Shown here piece after piece: positions 57,441 to 64,000 of a stretch of 64,000 nt of DNA. Position numbers and translations under genes: made by a program. This DNA is from Chrysaora quinquecirrha (lineage: Eukaryota; Cnidaria; Scyphozoa; Semaeostomeae; Pelagiidae): contig JACTAT010000051.1 in NCBI GenBank assembly GCA_014526335.1, positions 2,456,411 through 2,520,410 on the forward strand. Direction: 5' to 3'. Numbering within the stretch: position 1 is the stretch's first letter; each line of letters starts with the position of its first letter. Under the pieces are notes generated by a model that ran no database searches, was not told where the DNA came from, and was given only the letters and a program-made list of their open reading frames with translations.

Positions 57441-60307
57441 CCATTTCACCTTCACCTTCCATACACTCATTTCTGAGACTTCTACGGTTTTCATAGAAAT
57501 CCCTTGGAAATCCTTTGGTTTCAACGGAAATCTCTTTACGTCTTTTGGACAAGTGCTTTCAGCAGTTCTGTTCTGGGGCTCTTTTGTGATATTGATCGCT
57601 TTCTTATGACTTAATGGCAATCCAAAGCACATTTCTTTATAAGAAAATGCACTACCTCTAAATTGCAAGGTATAGCTGCAGTTAAAAAAAACAAAACTAA
57701 ACAAATCTAAATACAAAGTATAAGAAGGTTACCAAAATACGATAATAAATGAAGATTAGATAGGTAAAAATATTTTAGAGTATGGTAAGAAATTAACAGC
57801 CATAAACAAAACATCAACATCAACCATAAACAACAAAATACTTTAGATGAAACGGAGAAAGGGAGTAAGAAACATCGTAATCCTAAATGGTAAGTGTATG
57901 TACATTGATTAACAGATGAAATATCGATCAAGAAAATCGAACGAAATGATCAAAAAGTCAATTTGCATGAAGTTAAAAAGATAGAAACAAGTTTAGTCAT
58001 GTTTAATTGGATGAATGCATACCGAAATTCCTACAGTTTGATCAAATAAAAGAAATACAAAGACTATCTTGGTATTTTCTCACTCTTTGATTCAGTTGGA
58101 CAGATATATTATGAATATTATCGGATTAGATGGAAATCAAGAGAGATATTTGTTATGGATAAATGGAATATAGATGAAAAATCTTTGTTTAGTTAAATTT
58201 GGTGAAGTGATTTTAAGAACAGAATGTGTATGGATGGATGACTGCTAAAACAATTTAGGGTGATGCTAGTTCAAATGGAATGTTATCTGCATCAAGTAGA
58301 TGATATGAATCGTCGAATCAAGACCCGAAATATCTCGAAGAATGAGACTGAAACTGTTGTTTTAAATCAAAAACACTAGTCGTAAATACCAGAAAAATCT
58401 GAAGGCAGCCAAGAGGGTGGAACAAAAAATTTCTGTGAAAACACAAAGAATTCCTTGATTTCTTAGCAGCTCTATTTTACTGTCCAATACAAGAGGTTCC
58501 TTTCAAGGTGTACAAGATTGACAGGGGAGGCCGCAAGGGCCAAATTCATGTATGTTTCTGACCAGGAAAACCCAGAAAACCTTTCATATTGCAGATTAAG
58601 GGGCAATGGTAAAGGGATGTAGCAATAATAAGTGGTGCACTAGGGAAGGCCCCTAGTGACCAACGCTAAAGAAGAACGTTAGAATGTGAGCATCTGCCAC
58701 TTTCTCTCTAACTAGGGGTCTTTTCATCCTGCAAACCCTGGCTCCGCATAAGGGGTATCTTGTAAGGGCAAGAGGCCTGATCGAAGAGCTTCATACACAA
58801 ACAAAGTCATTCTTTACACTTGTTTTAGAGGGACACATCAGAATGCAGATAAAATGGTATTTTACAGGTGAACTTTCTCACTCTTTCTTACGGAAATGTA
58901 ACCGAAGAAGAGAGAATACAATGACAAATTTGATATTAGAGAAAAGGTCAAAGAAAATCTCTTCTGCAAAGAGTTTCGAAACAAAAGTTTCAATTGTTGT
59001 TAAACACCATTAAAAAGATGAATGCGAGTCCATCTTATAGAACAAAATCACTATAAACAGCGTGTTCACGTTTGTTTGGAAGGAAACAAGAAAAGAAAGG
59101 AAGGGCTTTGAAACGTAAAAATGAGACTCACGTTTTCCAATTCGACTCAAGATTTACTTGTTCCACATTACTGAAACATAAGATCATCCGAAACTTTGCT
59201 GAAAATACAACAAATCAGATCATAAGTCTACATCATAAGATCATAGATATCGATTTTGTTTGAGATAAATATAGTTAATTTAACAATCGATCAGATCAGA
59301 TAAAATAGGCCTACCCGAACCAAAAAATACCTTGCAAGAATGGACCAGGAGGGGCAATTCACAATCTTTAAGGCTCAGATTTATAAACAAAACAAAACAA
59401 GACTACAGTATACATATTTAGCGATTTAAAGGGATTTGACTGGGAACATTACTAAATATGTAACAACAAATAATTGGTAGCGTAGCGACTCCTCATCGCA
59501 GAGATTGTTGGGTGGGGAAATGGTATGCCTTATTAATGCTTGCAGTCTCTGTGAATCCCGCATGGAGATCTCAAGAATCATGATATTTTCGTAATATATT
59601 GTAATAATCTTTTAATGTAACCTTTTCTTATATTCTTTACATTCTGTTGTTGTATGACGACACTCCAGGTGTGGGTAAGTCATTAATTGCAAAATTGAAT
59701 TGATAGAGAAATCTCAGGGCCTCGTTCCCGCCTCGTTCCTCGGAGAAGATAAATATTCCCTTATCAAGCAAACCAGTAAAAAAAAGCTAGAAATATGTAT
59801 TCATCTTACTTCAGTTCAATCCAATGGTTGTTGCCAAAAACAGCCTGGCTTCAAGGCTGATCAAAGATGCATCGAATGATCGAATGATGCTAATTTCCTA
59901 AGGTATACGAAGATAGCATAACTGGTTGAAAAGACCAATTACATACACAAATCTGTCTGGGTTCACACAAAGTAGTTTTCACGCTTTATGTTACTTGCGG
60001 TGCTCTTTGAATTGAATTAAAGGAAGGGTCATGATTCAGTGACCCAGTATAGGATACGTCCTGAAATATGCATTATGCCATTTGATAGCTTTAAACCACT
60101 TATCTGTGCTTTATGTAGAATCCTTCAGTAATTGTTTATGAGTCAAAGTCCTTTATTATTTCTTTACAAAATGAATGAATACAGCATATGGGCTGTCAAG
60201 CGAAAATGCAGCAAAATGCAACAGTGTGCTGCAAGAAATCACAACAAAATTATTGCAGCTGCTAGTACATATCGTCCCGACGTTGTAAATTGTGATTAAC
60301 ACTCGTT

Positions 60308-60410
60308 GTCATCATCATTATCATTATCATCATCATTATCATCATCATACTACCATCATCGTCATAATTTTTACGTCAAGATCATCACATCATCATCATC
60401 AACAACACAA
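60308..60410. repeat. CAT microsatellite (imperfect)
   Basis: ATCATCATTATCATTATC run interrupted by TACTACCATC and TTTTTACGTC. Confidence 0.88.
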
Positions 60411-61342
60411 TCACCATAATCTTTGTCATGCCCAACATGGTTTGGCATTTCAAATATCCAGCAAAAACCTACCATTATTTACCATTTCTTTCGCGAAATT
60501 TCGGGAATATGACTCAGAAGTTTAAATTCAGCTTGCAAAAGATTCGGCGTAGTTAAACTTACTACATTTCGTCACACTCCGAAAACAACAACAGCAACTT
60601 CCAACAACTACAACAACGACGAATGTAATGTGGAATAAGTTCATTCCGTTGGTTCGTATTATCGGGTAACAGCCATTGGTTTCAACCTAGCTTTATTTCG
60701 GCCTAATAATTTTCAGCATTGCATCAAGCGATCGAGTTTAGCTCGTGACAAAAACTAGAGACAGATAAATTTTCAGGCACTTTATGTCGACTTAATAATC
60801 TCATTAATATTCATAAACATCAACCTGTGAATATTTACAAGTAAAAACTACAAATTGAATAAAATTTAAAAAAGAACCAAATTGAAAAAAGATATTTCCA
60901 ATTCAATACTTTCAAAAGGCTACAAACTCTTCTGCAGGGCTGGGGCACACCCCGACGTAATTCGAATTTCGAAGGAATCAATGCGTTACCCTAGACTTGA
61001 CACCCGAGTCCCAGTGATCGCTCATTAATCTGAGACTAATACCAAACCGAGATCGCTCAAAATGTTGAGCATCCTAGCGTTTCATTTCAATTGCGATAAC
61101 TAGACTTACTACATGAGTCAATTCAATGTGAGCGAAAGTTAGGGACTTGGGAAGCAAGTCTAATCGATAACTACAACAAATCAGGTAATAAGTCTAGCGT
61201 TATCGTAAAAAAAGTCATCAACGCAAAAAGGTTATGAAATAATAATTACACTAGATACACAGTTAACTAGAAACATAGCTACTATCAAAGTCCAACTTAT
61301 CGGCGTTAATACTTGCTTACAATTTAGCGATTATTAATACAG

Positions 61343-61348
61343 TTTATT
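61343..61348 (-). terminator. Possible polyadenylation signal of the GPCR gene
   Basis: AATAAA on the minus strand, about 27 bp beyond the stop codon at 61375. Confidence 0.4.
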
Positions 61349-61374
61349 GTTGAGCGAATTTAAGATTTAAGAGT

Positions 61375-62459
61375 TCATTGGTCAGACACAGCATTTGTGT
61401 TACGATCAGTGTTAGTATAGTATGTCGATTGCGATGGTCCAACTGCGTTTGGCAAACAGAAAAAGCGACCAATAGCTCTGCGAAACTCCTTCTGAAAAAA
61501 GGCATAGGCAATCGGGTTGAGAAGACTGTTAGCATACATGAAGATCTCAGCAACGTTGACAAATGTTAAAGAGAGCATGTGATTCAGATCGAACGCCAGG
61601 AATAAATTGATGATGATCAGCGGAAGCCAGCAGAGCAGGAAATTAAAGCCAATGATAGCAAAAGGGTCGTTGATTTGATTGTGGAGAAGAATTTCTTGAC
61701 AGCAACACGGCTTTTGCGTCCCACATTAGAGGTATCAGGTTCAGCTGGACCTGGGTTTGATAACTTAGGTGGTTCCATTCTCCTGATAGAATCGTAATGC
61801 TTCTTAGCCACGCGGAATATGTAGATGTAAACAGCAAACAAAACGACACAGATGACCAAGATTGTAATCGTCATAAAGCCAACATAAATTCGGATTGCTT
61901 TTGCCGCTTCTTCTGGACTCATCTTTAGGGCGTCGAGGTTCAGCAACCAAATTTGTGGGATGATGGCGAAAATAAATGGGACAGTCCAGATTGCAATCAT
62001 CAGATAGATGAAACGTTTCTTGGTCATGATAGAAGCATACAGCAACGGGTTCTTGATGGCATTGAACCTATCGTATGTGCAACCACAGATGTTGGTCAGA
62101 GATGCCCATAAGGAGAATGAAGTGATAGCACCAACTGCGGGGTTCAATGGATCCCAAGCCATCAATGGAACAAGGATACAACTCACGATGAGATCACCGA
62201 TAGCCAATGACAGAACAAAGCGATTCGCGAAACTGCGAAGGCGCTTGTTAAAGGAGTAGACGATAACGACCACTGAATTGGCAATAGTTAGCAATACAGC
62301 TATTACTGTCAACGTTATTCTACCTTTGAAGGTGTCTGCCAGGCTATACCCCATCTTTGAAAGGTTGTCTTGAAAGAGAAAACAAACTCCAAACAAAGTT
62401 CTTGCAGATCCACAAATTGAAACAGCCGTTTCACACGAATCAGGGAGTTGAGTGTTCAA
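61375..62459 (-). CDS. Class A (rhodopsin-like) GPCR, single exon, one frame break at TM6
   Basis: Predicted seven-helix plasma-membrane receptor, about 360 residues from the ATG at 62459, or about 325 from MGYSLADTF (62354), which has a more usual short N-tail. Helices: TM1 TVIAVLLTIANSVVVIV; TM2 LAIGDLIVSCILVPLMAW (LAxxD); TM3 ending CTYDRFNAIKNPL (DRF for DRY); TM4 with Trp in LMIAIWTVPFIFAIIP; TM5 FMTITILVICVVLFAVYIYI; TM6 with CWLP; TM7 NSLLNPIAYAFF, then helix 8 QKEFRRAI. The frame holding TM1-5 stops at 61617. CWLP and TM7 lie in another frame, overlapping from about 61690 down. A one-base loss (or two-base gain) explains this; no GT-AG intron fits. It may be a recent pseudogene or a sequence error. 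The ligand is unknown. Confidence 0.85.
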
Positions 62460-62800
62460 CTGGCAGCAAGATGGTTGTAAAAAGGCTGCAGACTCTCACC
62501 GGAAGCTTGATGTTGAATTTGCAGCTGAATGTCTCACCAACAGCTTGTATCGGACTGCAACTTGAATATCTTACTGGAAGTGTAGTGGTTGACTGCTAGT
62601 TGAGGATAACTTTTGAAGACTTCTTCTGAGGATAAATCGATTGCTAACTGAAAGACGAATCTCTGTCTGGTAGCCAGTTGGTAACCTTGCAGCTGAATGG
62701 TTAACCAGCAAATGAATGACTATTCTTAGCAGCTGAATCTCTTGCTGGCAGCTAGATAGTAATCGGCTGACTCGCAACTGACTGAACCTTCAACAAGAAG
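62455..62800. repeat. Degenerate GCAGCTGAAT minisatellite upstream of the GPCR
   Basis: Irregular repeats of GCAGCTGAAT/GACTGCTAGTTGA/CTGGTAGCCAGTTG words about 25-35 bp apart cover the 5' end and upstream side of the receptor gene. Confidence 0.6.
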
Positions 62801-64000
62801 GTGAAAGTCTAAATGTGGACCAGAAGCCAAGCAGATATTTTCTGAATAAACAACTGCAACCAGTGCAATATTTTATGAAGGAAGCAACAACCGACAAGTA
62901 TTCGTATCTTATTAGCTTCTTATCAAGCATTTCATCATCTCTCAATTGCGTTTTCAGGCAGATCTGTCGGGTTTATATCGGATCCAAGAACAGAGATAAA
63001 AATAAACCAATCAATCAAAGATACAATCGATTTCAATGCTCTTCTTCATCATTGGCTGAAAGTTATCTTGCACAGAGTACAATAAAACGATGTTACCACA
63101 CATTAAATGACGCTTAAAATCTCCAAAAATCTTGCCATGACAATCAGCTCATGGAAATCATGCAGATATGCTGTCACCAAAACACGATTTTTGTAGGCAG
63201 AGAGATTCTATTTCACATGTAAACAAGCGTAAATTTGAGCAAAACAAGATGGGAACACGTGTTGAAGAGTTGCTCTTTGCAATAGAAAATTACGTTTTGA
63301 CTCCGTAGCAAAACCTGAAAATGGATGTTCCAATTGTAAGTTACCTGGCTATTCTAATAACTGATGCTCAAAACGTCTGCCATGTGAGAATCGTGAATGT
63401 TTTTCTATTGCATAGACTATCTGTAATTTATCAGTCCGCCAGAGGTCAGTGCCAGTCTAAAGAGAGAGAGTAGACACAGAAATTGAGTAGTACGAAATTT
63501 CAAAATTGCAAAGACTAGTGGAAAAATTGCTTGACATACTTGAAAGATCTTTTGGTCTGACACTCCTCATAGTATAAAAGTCAGAAACAGATCGAAACAA
63601 TTGACTACGGCGGAATTTATTCCCAGATGTGGATCAAAAGCACCAATCATGTTTTCGCTGTTTCTTGCAATTTAGAAACAGATATGTGAGAATAATTTTA
63701 CAGAACAGAATCGAAACAATCAAAGCTACGGTATAATGGAATCTCAATTATCCATCAGCGGACACCTGTTCAGAACGGACACCCCCAAACAACGGACAGA
63801 TATTTTCGTCTCAATTGTCACCCTCTGTAGAAGCAAGCCTCCAAACAACGGACACTTCTCCGCAACGAGCAATAACATTGGTCTCAAAGGTGTCCGAGAT
63901 ATGAATGTCCGACTCCATGTTTTCTTGATAGATGGCACACAGTCGAAAGACATGCTTTGGAGAAAGCAAAATGCCATGAAAGAAGCCATGAAACGGCTAT
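62801..64000. other. Upstream region of the GPCR to the window edge
   Basis: No gene seen. The first 900 bp are unremarkable AT-rich DNA. From 63735 a repeat rich in CGGACA words begins. Confidence 0.6.
63735..63960. repeat. AACAACGGACA repeat
   Basis: CCCCCAAACAACGGACAGAT, GCCTCCAAACAACGGACACT and AAGGTGTCCGAGATATGAAT recur over 200 bp. It reads like part of a dispersed element whose other end may lie beyond the window. Confidence 0.5.

Larger units (their letters stand above)
57138..61342. other. Spacer between gene A start and the GPCR
   Basis: No gene recognised. It contains a tRNA-like SINE head, a CAT microsatellite (60308-60410) and AT-rich DNA. All open frames are short and unlike proteins. 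The gene A promoter should lie just above 57137. Confidence 0.7.

Noticed and set aside
57322..57716. Open frames on both strands near 57.3-57.7 kb as a small gene
   Set aside because: They overlap a tRNA-like SINE, use opposite strands over the same bases, and resemble no protein.

Overview
This window looks like nuclear DNA of an early-branching marine invertebrate, most probably an anthozoan cnidarian (inference). Coding exons are short, have GT-AG borders and are spread through AT-rich introns. The spaces between them carry many MITE-like elements, tRNA- and 5S-derived SINEs, and TTAG, GATGAT and minisatellite arrays. No rRNA gene, true tRNA gene, operon or CRISPR array was seen. All four genes I can support lie on the minus strand, so transcription runs from high to low coordinates.

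Layout from left to right. (1) 1386-17824 holds 21 coding exons of an ABCC4/MRP4-like ABC transporter ('gene B'). It starts at 17824 and runs off the left edge before its NBD2. (2) 17825-22681 is a repeat-rich spacer with two unrecognised ORFs. (3) 22682-28802 is a five-exon gene for a predicted 908-residue adaptor. It has an N-terminal array of tyrosine motifs and three PTB/PID-like domains, and I do not recognise this architecture as a named protein. (4) 28803-34377 is a spacer. It holds a 1,296-bp non-autonomous DNA transposon, with matched terminal inverted repeats and an 8-bp target duplication, inserted in GATGAT microsatellite DNA. (5) 34378-57110 is a complete 27-exon ABCC4-like transporter ('gene A', about 1,526 residues). 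All 27 exons join in frame. (6) 57111-61342 is a spacer without a recognisable gene. (7) 61375-62459 is a single-exon class A GPCR whose frame is broken once at TM6. (8) 62460-64000 is upstream repetitive DNA.

Genes A and B are tandem paralogues. Every intron position compared is shared except one extra intron in B, and most exon lengths are identical to the base. The PTB gene sits between them. The transporters are predicted plasma-membrane exporters of organic anions or cyclic nucleotides by family analogy. The PTB protein is a likely cytoplasmic tyrosine-kinase docking scaffold. Nothing in the sequence links the two functionally beyond position.

The points most worth a second look are the triple-PTB/tyrosine-motif scaffold, a MITE family with 9-bp target duplications, 5S-rRNA-derived SINEs, the clustered RRxS sites in the gene A linker, and the frame break in the GPCR.
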